42,121 nt of DNA, taken from the NCBI GenBank assembly GCA_030536755.1, contig JAUNPJ010000027.1, forward strand, positions 1 through 42,121, written 5' to 3'. The DNA comes from Eubacteriales bacterium. Its GTDB lineage: Bacteria > Bacillota > Clostridia > Lachnospirales > Lachnospiraceae. Under the pieces are notes generated by a model. The model ran no database searches, was not told where the DNA came from, and saw only the letters and a program-made list of their open reading frames with translations. This document shows, piece after piece, positions 25,785 through 33,328 of this stretch (positions are counted from its first letter, which is position 1; each line of letters opens with the position of its first letter). A program made the position numbers and the translations under genes.

Positions 25785-25942
25785 TCAATCCAGTTTATCT
25801 GCCGACACTACAATTCCTGCCGCTTTCTTTTTCGGTTTTCCCGGCTGGATGCAGCAGTGCAGTTCTTTTCCCGGTGTCAATTCATGTTCTTTCCGTGGTA
25901 TTCCTTTTTCATAGTCCAAATGTTCAACCACTTCAATATAAT
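25785..25942 (-). pseudogene. 3' fragment of an MBL-fold hydrolase gene (duplicate)
   Basis: The minus strand encodes the last roughly 50 residues of the intact MBL hydrolase, nearly unchanged (EVVEHLDYEKGIPRKEHEL, then CCIQPGKPKKKAAG and VVSADKLD). The frame then runs straight into sequence that lies upstream of the intact gene (matching from 29639 on). The 5' 80% of the gene and its start are gone. The two copies differ at only about ten positions over roughly 310 bases counted by eye, so the duplication is recent. Confidence 0.85.
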
Positions 25943-26062
25943 ATTCATTCTATAATTTAAGGCTTCACTTTTTCTATCTTATTCTTATACATATTATCTT
26001 AATATTGCTCTTCTCTTTTTCATTTTGTATAATGATGCTAAGATATAAATTTTAAAGTGCGA
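25943..26062. promoter_or_regulatory. Duplicated MBL/araC intergenic region with orphan promoter
   Basis: These 120 bases match 29641-29761 nearly base for base. The plus-strand promoter TTGCTC (26005-26010), 17-base spacer, TATAAT (26028-26033) is retained but no longer has the araC gene behind it and points into the 3' end of GH3b. On the minus strand the copied region lies in front of the pectin-acetylesterase operon and may supply its promoter and AraC sites. Confidence 0.75.
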
Positions 26063-26091
26063 ATAATCTCTCGGAATCCTGAGTGATTATT
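26061..26091. terminator. Hairpin at the end of GH3b
   Basis: AATAATC-T-CTC, loop GGAATCCT, GAG-T-GATTATT forms a stem directly next to the GH3b stop codon at 26092-26094. The plus side is followed by TTATATATT, the minus side by CGCACTTTAAAATTT. It is a weak, AT-rich terminator candidate in either direction. Confidence 0.4.
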
Positions 26092-28518
26092 TTATATATT
26101 ATTTATTGCCCGCAGCACTCTTGTTGCACAGATATCTATCTCCTGCCGGCTGATTGTACCATTATTCAGTGCCTCCATCATATCATCAAAGTCCGGCTGC
26201 CCACCTGCCATCACAATATCGTTTCCGGCCTTGATAATCTTATGGGCATATACCGCAGGATGGGCAGAGGAAGGATTGAACTTCACCCCTGTAGTAACCC
26301 AGTCCGTCATAACCAGCCCCTGAAATCCGAACTCTCCCCGCAGAATCTCTTCTACCAAATCTTTGCACTGACTGGTATGCTCCCCATTGAGCAGATTATA
26401 GCTGGTCATTACTGCCTTAGGCTGGCTCTCCCGAATGGCAATTTCAAAACCTTTCAGGTAAATTTCTCGCATTGCCCGCCGGGATACAATGGAATTGCTG
26501 TTATAACGGTTGTTTTCCTGATTATTGGCCGCAAAATGCTTTATGGTAGTTCCCCGATGCTCATGGCTCTGTACACCCAGCGTAATGCCGGCTGCCATTT
26601 TCCCTGAGATAAACGGATCCTCAGAAAAATACTCAAAATTCCGCCCACACCGGATATCCCTATGAATGTTCAGTGCCGGAGCCAGCCACAGATGGATACC
26701 ATAAATCTCCATCTCTGTTCCCACAATATCGCCGCAGAGCTTTGCAAACTCTGTGTTCCAGCTCTGAGCAATAGCAGTTCCGATGGGAATGGCTGTCGTA
26801 TACTGCTCTTGTATGGTTTCCGGTGGAATGCTTTCATAAATTTTGCGCACTGCAGCATTCATTTCATCACCCAGAAGTTCATCCAAGCCATCCGGCAGCT
26901 TCTCAATGACGGGAGTAACTCCCTTTTCTGTCAAAGCATATTTTCGGCTAATTCGAATTCCCGCAGGGCCGTCTGCCATGACAAGATATCTGTCACCAAG
27001 TTTTTCGGTAAGATAATTTGTAGTCTCCCCTGCTGCGCCTGCAACATGAAAAGCAGAGTTCCCCACTATTCCGCCTGTAGCGTTTGGAAGAAATGCCCCC
27101 AGACACAGATATGCAGCTTCTTCATTAGAGAGTTCTGCCACAAACTCATCCACATTCCGGTCTACCATGTAGTCACATGTCTTCGTTTCGAAATCGGCGG
27201 CAGTGATCTCCAATTTCGGAATTTCTGCCACATTGTCATCATAAGAAAACTCTATGACAGCATCCTCGAAATCCGGTTCTCCCATCCTTTTTTTCAGTTT
27301 CCATGTTTCCACCGTCCTATCCAGCTTTAAGCTGGCGGCAATCTGGGTATTTCGGCTGGAAGTACCCACACGAATAATATAATCTCCCTGTTCCAACACC
27401 CATGCCTCGCATGCTTCGCAATAGCTGGCTGTATCCCGCAAATCAAATGCAAGTAATATCGTCTGGCTTTCACCCGGCTGCAGTTCCTTCGTCTTAGCAA
27501 AGGCTGCCAGCCCCTGATAAGGCTTGGGAATCTTCCCTTTCGGTGCGGATACATAGAGCTGGATAACCTCTTTTCCGGCTATATTCGCTATATTAGAAAC
27601 TGAAACGGAAATGTTGACCTTCCCTTTTTCCACACTAATTTTCCCTATTTTCCATTCAAATTCCGAATAGCTTAAACCGAATCCAAATGGAAACAGAGGG
27701 TTAGCTTTAGCCGTATCAAAATAGCGGTATCCTACATAAATTCCTTCTTTATAACGTGTATCATCTCTGCTGCCAAACTCCCCTATCTTTTGATAATCTT
27801 CCACAGCTGCCCAGGTGGTCGTAAGCTTGCCGGAGGGATTTGCCTTACCCAATAGAATATCTGCCAGAATATCTCCGGTTACTGCACCCAATTGGGATAG
27901 ATAAAGGATATTTTTGACTTCCTTTACCGGAGTCAGGTCTATCACACCGCCCACATTGAGTACCAGCATAAAACGTTCGAACTGCCCGTTTAATGCCAGA
28001 ATATCCCGTACCTCCGTATCCGTAAGCAGCACATCTCCCGGCATAATCTCCCTGTCATTGCCCTCCCCGGAAATACGCCCCAGTACATAGACACAAGCCT
28101 CTCCTTCCGCCGAAAGCGGAAACTCATAGTCATACTCCGGCTCGATTTTGCCAAAACCAACCACAAAAGGAGACACATTCAATTCCGCTGCCTTCCGCTT
28201 AATTTCTTCAACAAATTCCCCATGATAACGATCCCGCTCGCTGTCATATGCATCCAGCCAATTCTTTGTAGTCACCTCAAAGCCCGCATACTCCAGACCT
28301 TCTTCACAAGTGGAATAACAACGGCTGTACACATTCCCGCTGCCAGTGCCTCCTTTTACCGTCCGTCTGGCTCCATTGCCATACAATGCAAGCTTTCCCG
28401 GCTTCTCAAGCGGAAATTTTCCGTCTTTTTTCAACAATACGGCACATTCCGCGGCATTCTCTCTCAAAACTTTGATATGTTTTACTTCATGAGGCAACAT
28501 TCTCTCTTCAAATCTCAT
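26092..28518 (-). CDS. GH3 beta-glycosidase with permuted domain order (GH3b)
   Basis: This 808-residue paralogue of GH3a has the same swapped order. The alpha/beta domain comes first (ECAVLLKKDGKFPL, YGNGARRTVKGGTGSGNVY), then an FnIII-like domain (LFPFGFGLSYSEFEW, ending VRVGTSS-type TSSRNTQ), then the TIM barrel with LVMADGPAGIRISRKYAL, ALNIHRDIRCGRNFEYFSED, KHFAANNQENNRYNSNS and nucleophile Asp about 735 in LVMTDW. The two proteins are clearly homologous but diverged along their whole length, so this is an old paralogue or separate acquisition, unlike the recent flanking duplication. GGAGG lies 7 bases before the ATG. There is no signal peptide. Confidence 0.93.
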   Translation of the reverse strand: MRFEERMLPHEVKHIKVLRENAAECAVLLKKDGKFPLEKPGKLALYGNGARRTVKGGTGSGNVYSRCYSTCEEGLEYAGFEVTTKNWLDAYDSERDRYHGEFVEEIKRKAAELNVSPFVVGFGKIEPEYDYEFPLSAEGEACVYVLGRISGEGNDREIMPGDVLLTDTEVRDILALNGQFERFMLVLNVGGVIDLTPVKEVKNILYLSQLGAVTGDILADILLGKANPSGKLTTTWAAVEDYQKIGEFGSRDDTRYKEGIYVGYRYFDTAKANPLFPFGFGLSYSEFEWKIGKISVEKGKVNISVSVSNIANIAGKEVIQLYVSAPKGKIPKPYQGLAAFAKTKELQPGESQTILLAFDLRDTASYCEACEAWVLEQGDYIIRVGTSSRNTQIAASLKLDRTVETWKLKKRMGEPDFEDAVIEFSYDDNVAEIPKLEITAADFETKTCDYMVDRNVDEFVAELSNEEAAYLCLGAFLPNATGGIVGNSAFHVAGAAGETTNYLTEKLGDRYLVMADGPAGIRISRKYALTEKGVTPVIEKLPDGLDELLGDEMNAAVRKIYESIPPETIQEQYTTAIPIGTAIAQSWNTEFAKLCGDIVGTEMEIYGIHLWLAPALNIHRDIRCGRNFEYFSEDPFISGKMAAGITLGVQSHEHRGTTIKHFAANNQENNRYNSNSIVSRRAMREIYLKGFEIAIRESQPKAVMTSYNLLNGEHTSQCKDLVEEILRGEFGFQGLVMTDWVTTGVKFNPSSAHPAVYAHKIIKAGNDIVMAGGQPDFDDMMEALNNGTISRQEIDICATRVLRAINNI

Positions 28519-28541
28519 TGTAAATCCTCCAAATCATCCAT

Positions 28542-28674
28542 GATAGACACGGTACCATTTACCCTTTTTAGGATTTTCGGGTATTCCTGGAAACCGTTTC
28601 TTTTTTAAAAATGGTGTCAGTAATTTCAGCCATAACGGCTCTCTTTCCTATTCTTCCAATTTGAAATCTGCCAT
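28542..28674 (-). pseudogene. 5' fragment of the pectin-acetylesterase-like gene (duplicate)
   Basis: From the ATG at 28674 the minus strand repeats the first roughly 44 codons of the intact esterase gene, but codon 9 (TGG, Trp) is TAG and the copy ends abruptly 24 bases before the GH3b start. It lies directly downstream of the intact MBL gene, so the ancestral order was MBL then esterase, later split by the arrival of GH3b. Confidence 0.85.
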
Positions 28675-28691
28675 CTTCTGCCCCCCTTCTC

Positions 28692-29543
28692 TCAATCCAG
28701 TTTATCTGCCGACACCACAATTCCTGCCGCTTTCTTTTTCGGTTTTCCCGGCTGGATGCAGCGACGCAGTTCTTTTCCCGGTGTCAATTCATGTTCTTTC
28801 CGTGGTATTCCTTTTTCATAGTCCAAATGTTCAACCACTTCAATATAATCATCCAGCATATATTTGGGGAACAACTTTGACTGATGTCCTGTGACAAAAT
28901 AATCAAAATCAAGTTCCTTCGCTCTGTACAGAGTCTTTTGATAAACAGAAACTTTCGTAGACTCTGGCAGAAACATATATACATCGGAGTTGATAGCATC
29001 GGAAGTAATAAGCAGCTTCAATTCCCTGCAGTACAGTCCGATGCTGCCCGGAGTATGTCCAGGCAGTTCAATGACCTCCGCTGTCTTCCCTCCAAGGTCA
29101 AAGGTATACCCTTCCGTGACTTCCAAAAAATCATTAAAATCATCCTGTAAGATGTCTTCTTTTTTCACTCTCCTGGGAAGGATGGGGAGAAAGAACAAGA
29201 GCTTCTGTACTTTTTTCAAAGAATCATACATGATACCCCGGTACTCCGCTGAATTGTGCCGCCTGAACACCGGAATATCCGCCGGATGAATAAAAACAGG
29301 CTGATGAAATGCTGAATTACCACAAGCATGGTCAAAGTGTCCATGCGAATTAACAATAAAGAGCGGTAGTTTTGTAATCTCTCGAATAACTTCTGGTAGT
29401 TTTGTAAAGCCATATCCTGTATCAACCAACAGCGCATGATGACTTCCTACCAAAAGATGCATCTGCACAAAGCAACTTGAAATTTCAAAGAAACCGGGCA
29501 TAGGCTCCTCTATCTTAAAATATTTTCTTTCGCTTTTATCCAT
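28692..29543 (-). CDS. MBL-fold metallo-hydrolase
   Basis: This 283-residue metallo-beta-lactamase-fold protein has the metal-binding motif NSHGHFDHACGN (HxHxDH), a further metal His in LPGHTPGSIGLY, Asp in ITSDAIN and a late His in VTGHQSKLF. It hydrolyses an unknown ester, lactone or thioester; the family includes lactonases and glyoxalase-II-like enzymes. GGAG lies 7 bases before the ATG. It is divergent from the AraC-type regulator gene and upstream of GH3b, so it probably belongs to the glycoside operon, where a lactone or aglycone-ester substrate is conceivable but unproven. Confidence 0.9.
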   Translation of the reverse strand: MDKSERKYFKIEEPMPGFFEISSCFVQMHLLVGSHHALLVDTGYGFTKLPEVIREITKLPLFIVNSHGHFDHACGNSAFHQPVFIHPADIPVFRRHNSAEYRGIMYDSLKKVQKLLFFLPILPRRVKKEDILQDDFNDFLEVTEGYTFDLGGKTAEVIELPGHTPGSIGLYCRELKLLITSDAINSDVYMFLPESTKVSVYQKTLYRAKELDFDYFVTGHQSKLFPKYMLDDYIEVVEHLDYEKGIPRKEHELTPGKELRRCIQPGKPKKKAAGIVVSADKLD

Positions 29544-29610
29544 TTGCTTTCTCCTTCTGCTTATCTTTGTTCGTATCTGTTCTTATGGCCTCATCAGCAA
29601 GTGATTCGGC

Positions 29611-29623
29611 CTGTTCTGAACAG
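29611..29623. promoter_or_regulatory. Perfect 13-base palindrome in the MBL leader
   Basis: CTGTTC-T-GAACAG lies between the MBL start and the region shared with the duplicate. It is an operator-like site absent from the deleted copy. No regulator can be named. Confidence 0.35.
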
Positions 29624-29702
29624 TTACCTTTGTTCTATGTATTCATTCTATAATTTAAGGCTTCGCTTTTTCTATCTTATTCTTATACATATTATCTTAA
29701 TA

Positions 29703-29731
29703 TTGCTCTTCTCTTTTTCTTTTTGTATAAT
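29703..29731 (+). promoter_or_regulatory. Promoter of the AraC-family gene
   Basis: TTGCTC (29703-29708), a 17-base T-rich spacer and a perfect TATAAT (29726-29731), about 50 bases before the GTG start at 29782. An almost identical copy at 26005-26033 no longer has a gene behind it. Confidence 0.65.
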
Positions 29732-29781
29732 GATGCTAAGATATATAAATTTAAAGTGCGATTGAGAAGGAGGGAATAACT

Positions 29782-30525
29782 GTGATAATCACGGAAAAAC
29801 AGATAAATACCTTTGTAGATTTAATCAGATTCCAACATATGGAAAACCAATTCCAGCGAATTCCTGTTGAAGTCGAGGCGAATCTTCTAAATAAAATACG
29901 GCTGGGAGACTATGAGAATATCCACATCTCCCCATTTAACAAAATGAATGATAACTTAGGTTCCATGGCTTTGGATAAAATGACAGCTTACACGTATCTT
30001 ACAGTAGCGTCTATTACCCTGTTCTCCCGAACATCCATCGAATGCGGAGTTTTACCTGACGAGGCTTTTGATCTGTCTGATGCTCTGCTCTATACCCTTT
30101 CCAGATGTAATAGTGTGGACGAAATCCATAATATCTTCCAGTTATCCGCCACCATGTTTGCCAAACAAGTAGCCCACCTGCATATTACGCCCTGCTCCCA
30201 TCAGGTGGAGCGGATATGCAATTATATCGGACGCAATATCTTTCAGAAGATTACTCTGAAAGATATCGCTGATTATACAGAATTGACTGACACCTATTTA
30301 TGCCGTATTTTTGCGAAAGAAATGGGGATATCTATCCACCGTTATATTCAACGTGAAAAAATAACCGTTGCCTGCAACCTTCTGGAGCACACAGACCGCC
30401 CTATATCAGAAATTTCAGTTTATCTGGGCTTTAATAGCCAGAGCAATTTTGCGGCTATTTTCAAAAAATGGCGGAATATGACACCTACTCAATATCGAGC
30501 AATAAATTATCGGGAAGTGTACTGA
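29782..30525 (+). CDS. AraC family transcriptional regulator
   Basis: This 247-residue regulator has the usual C-terminal double helix-turn-helix (about 145-240: YIGRNIFQKITLKDIADYTE, then YLCRIFAKEMGISIHRYIQR and ISEISVYLGFNSQSNFAAIF). The N-terminal 140 residues are helical and lack a recognisable cupin sensor, as in one group of Firmicute AraC proteins. It starts at GTG with GGAGGG 8 bases upstream; the start codon lies inside the palindrome GTGATAATCAC. It is divergent from the MBL/glycosidase genes, which makes it the probable activator of the 13.7-29.5 kb glycoside operon. The inducer is unknown. Confidence 0.9.
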   Translation: MIITEKQINTFVDLIRFQHMENQFQRIPVEVEANLLNKIRLGDYENIHISPFNKMNDNLGSMALDKMTAYTYLTVASITLFSRTSIECGVLPDEAFDLSDALLYTLSRCNSVDEIHNIFQLSATMFAKQVAHLHITPCSHQVERICNYIGRNIFQKITLKDIADYTELTDTYLCRIFAKEMGISIHRYIQREKITVACNLLEHTDRPISEISVYLGFNSQSNFAAIFKKWRNMTPTQYRAINYREVY

Positions 30526-30559
30526 CACACCTCCCGATATTTGGAATTACTGAAGGGGA

Positions 30560-30628
30560 GGGACAGGGGACAGGTTTGTGTCCGGAATTACTTCCGTAAT
30601 TCCGGACACAAACCTGTCCCCTGTCCTT
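30560..30628. repeat. REP-like palindrome C, possible bidirectional terminator
   Basis: The arms 30561-30591 and 30596-30626 (31 bp each, loop TTCC) are identical to palindrome B. The element lies between the convergent araC gene (stop 30525) and the GH2 gene (stop 30638), 11 bases from the latter. The conserved position at gene ends supports a termination or mRNA-end role. Confidence 0.9.
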
Positions 30629-30637
30629 TCCTCCTTC

Positions 30638-33025
30638 TTAATATGCCATCAGCTCCACCGTCTGTGTCTCCACGCCTTCTGCTGATGCAGTAACTTTGAT
30701 TGTGCCTTTTTCTCCATTACTCTGTACAATTGCCAACAATCTCCCATGATATGACGTATAACTACTGTCTGAAAATTTCTCCGTTGTCTCCGGATTTCCA
30801 CTTGCCAATGCGCGTAAAGTAGCTGCGCCATCCACAGTAACCATCAGTTTCCGATCCTTCAGCATTTTTACGATGCCTTGATCATCTGTAATCTGAATAT
30901 GAATGTATGCTATATCTTCTCCATCAGCTTTTAAAGAAGTATCTTCCGGGAGAATCGTCAGTTTCTCAGACTCGCCTGCAGTTATAAGACTTTCCCTTCC
31001 CAGTTCATTTCCGTTTGCATCATAGCTGATCGCTTCCAGCTTTCCCGGTCTGTACTCTGCCTGATAAAATGCACGACATTCCTTCAACGATTTTCTGCCA
31101 AGCGAAATACCATCCTGAAGCAGCTCTACCTCTGCTCCAATACTATATACTTCAATATCAGCAATTCTTCCTTCCTGCCCTGGCCAACTCCAGCTGTTTA
31201 CTGCATCCGTCAGTCTCCATTTTCCAACCGTATACGCTTCCCCCGCATGGTCTACCGGGCGCACCCCGATGTACGGCTTTTTGTAAGTTCCAAATACAAT
31301 AGAGGTATAATACCCCTGACTTTCTACATAACCGGTCAGATCCACAGAACCGCAGCCTGCTGTTAGGCATGGATAATCTTTGGAAAATGGAGCCTGTGCG
31401 GATCCATAGAACGGAAGACCTACCCCGGCCTCTCCCAAATAATCCCACGCTGTCCACATAAAATCACCAACCAGATAAGGACTCTCTTTCACCCGTTTCC
31501 AGTTGCTTCCGATTTTGCATGGAAAAGTTTCTGAGCTAAGCATTACTCTGCCTGGAACCATCTCATGTGTTTTTTCATACCACAGCTCTCCGTAGTTATA
31601 TCCCACAATATCCACATGACGGAATACATCCTTTAAAAGTTCTTCCTGATTTTCTGCCGTGATGGATGCCATGATCTTAGGAAGCAGTGTCAATACGTTA
31701 TTTACATCCTGACTGCCAACCGTCTTTTCTTCAGCTTCCTTTTTTTCTTCCTCACTCATGGCCGTCTCTGCCGCTTTCTGTTCCGCCATCTTTTTAGCCA
31801 TAACTGACAACAATACATTGTTCGCAATCGTCGTTGGCCTTGTCGCATCCAATGACTTAAAGGTTCCTGCGATTGCCTGGCATATAATTGCTCCATGTGG
31901 AAGCCCGGTATCGGTAATCTCATTTCCAACGCAATACATAATTACGGACGGATGACTATAGTCTTTCTTTACCAACGCCTCTACATCTTTTTTCCATTCT
32001 GCATCAAAATATTTTGCATAATCATAAGTTGTCTGAGGCAATTTCCACTGATCAAAGGTTTCATCCAGTACATACATTCCTACTTCATCACAAATATCCA
32101 GGAATAATTTCCCCGCAGGATTGTGGGAATAACGAATTGCATTATATCCAAGTTCTTTCAGTTTCTTTACACGACGATACTCCGCTTTATAGACAGAGCA
32201 AGCTCCCAACGGTCCATTATCATGATGAATACAACCACCCTTCAGTTTTACAGTATTGCCGTTTACCTGAAATCCTTTTTCTGCATCCCACGCAAGACTT
32301 CGGATACCAAAACGGATTTCCGACTCATCAATAACTGCATCCTGTTTCATCAATCTGGCTTTTAAAATGTAAAGATTTGGCTCTTTTGCATCCCAGAGTT
32401 TTGCCTCCGTAATCTCCGTCTGAAAATCTGCACCACATCCCTCTGCTATCTTTTTACCATCCAGGAACACTTCACAGACAATCTCTGTACCTTCATCTGC
32501 AGTGGTCTCTGTCTCAACACGAATCACTGCAGGATCTACTGATAATGTGGTGACACGTATACCATCAGGCACGATGTGCTCTCTGTTTCCTACATAAAGA
32601 TTTACATCCCTGTAAATACCGCTCCCCGAATACCAACGGGAATTCGGCGTCATGGAATTGTCAACAATCACACGCAGTTCATTTTCTTCACCGATACGAA
32701 GATGCTCTGTCAGATCCACATAAAAGTTCGTATAACCGTATACCCAGCCACCGATTACTTTCTCATTCAACAGTACCGTTGAATTCATGTAGACACCTTC
32801 AAACTCTGCAATAATTATCTTGCCTTTATACGCCTCTTCTCCGTAAATAGACTTTACGTAGTTGTACTTTCCGCCCGGATAGAATCCTGAGGCATTGCCG
32901 TTTTCCAGATCAGGAACCCGTTCTTCTTCAATCATGGCATCATGAGGCAGATTAATCCGTCTCTTTTCATTTTCATAACCATCTTTCCAGAAGTACCAGT
33001 TCTGATTCAGTTTCTGTTTTTTCAT
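30638..33025 (-). CDS. GH2 family glycoside hydrolase (beta-galactosidase-like)
   Basis: This 795-residue GH2 enzyme has an N-terminal jelly roll (about 1-155, with SGFYPGGKYNYVKSIY and WYSGSGIYRDVNLYV), an Ig-like domain (about 160-255), the TIM barrel (about 260-570) with RYSHNPAGKLFLDICDEVG, acid/base Glu about 366 in YCVGNEITD, nucleophile Glu about 497 in LSSETFP, and C-terminal beta domains. There is no signal peptide. GH2 covers beta-galactosidase, beta-glucuronidase, beta-mannosidase and others, and the exact specificity cannot be read here. AAGGAG precedes the ATG. It has its own upstream region with paired direct repeats, and lies downstream of the second sugar-kinase operon. Confidence 0.9.
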   Translation of the reverse strand: MKKQKLNQNWYFWKDGYENEKRRINLPHDAMIEEERVPDLENGNASGFYPGGKYNYVKSIYGEEAYKGKIIIAEFEGVYMNSTVLLNEKVIGGWVYGYTNFYVDLTEHLRIGEENELRVIVDNSMTPNSRWYSGSGIYRDVNLYVGNREHIVPDGIRVTTLSVDPAVIRVETETTADEGTEIVCEVFLDGKKIAEGCGADFQTEITEAKLWDAKEPNLYILKARLMKQDAVIDESEIRFGIRSLAWDAEKGFQVNGNTVKLKGGCIHHDNGPLGACSVYKAEYRRVKKLKELGYNAIRYSHNPAGKLFLDICDEVGMYVLDETFDQWKLPQTTYDYAKYFDAEWKKDVEALVKKDYSHPSVIMYCVGNEITDTGLPHGAIICQAIAGTFKSLDATRPTTIANNVLLSVMAKKMAEQKAAETAMSEEEKKEAEEKTVGSQDVNNVLTLLPKIMASITAENQEELLKDVFRHVDIVGYNYGELWYEKTHEMVPGRVMLSSETFPCKIGSNWKRVKESPYLVGDFMWTAWDYLGEAGVGLPFYGSAQAPFSKDYPCLTAGCGSVDLTGYVESQGYYTSIVFGTYKKPYIGVRPVDHAGEAYTVGKWRLTDAVNSWSWPGQEGRIADIEVYSIGAEVELLQDGISLGRKSLKECRAFYQAEYRPGKLEAISYDANGNELGRESLITAGESEKLTILPEDTSLKADGEDIAYIHIQITDDQGIVKMLKDRKLMVTVDGAATLRALASGNPETTEKFSDSSYTSYHGRLLAIVQSNGEKGTIKVTASAEGVETQTVELMAY

Positions 33026-33328
33026 GGTCTTTCGCTCCTTTTCATTATTTTAAAACTATTGTATTTCATACTTTTTAGCAGAACAATGACAGGAACCGCT
33101 TTCCGGCAGTTATTTTGTAACATATTACGACTTTATCCTTTTCCACAAACTCTATATGTAACAAAAGAATAACATATTACGACTATTTTTATTTTCTTTG
33201 TATCATATACCGTCTTACAAGTTTATCTCTTCTTCATTCTGTGCTAGAATAAAACAAAAAAGTACGAAATAAATCAACCTGTGAATTCATTGACCTCCTG
33301 TACATGGCTTTTCACACTCTCATCACTT
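33026..33328 (-). promoter_or_regulatory. GH2 upstream region with paired TAACATATTACGACT repeats
   Basis: This 303-base gap has no gene. The 15-base sequence TAACATATTACGACT occurs at 33118-33132 and again at 33170-33184, 52 bases apart and in the same orientation. Each core (GTAACATATTAC / ATAACATATTAC) is itself an imperfect palindrome. Two spaced same-direction sites upstream of a glycosidase gene fit AraC- or LacI-type control. No clear promoter hexamer pair could be assigned. The rest is AT-rich. Confidence 0.5.

Noticed and set aside
25943-26062. A truncated second araC gene behind the duplicated promoter
   Set aside because: Homology stops at the base just before the araC ribosome binding site; no araC codons follow.
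26662-27330. 222-codon plus-strand frame inside GH3b
   Set aside because: Shadow of the GH3b coding strand with no start signal or motif.
33226-33282. Possible 18-residue minus-strand peptide behind AGGAGG near 33290
   Set aside because: The spacer between AGGAGG and ATG is only 3 bases and there is no conserved feature; too little to call a gene.
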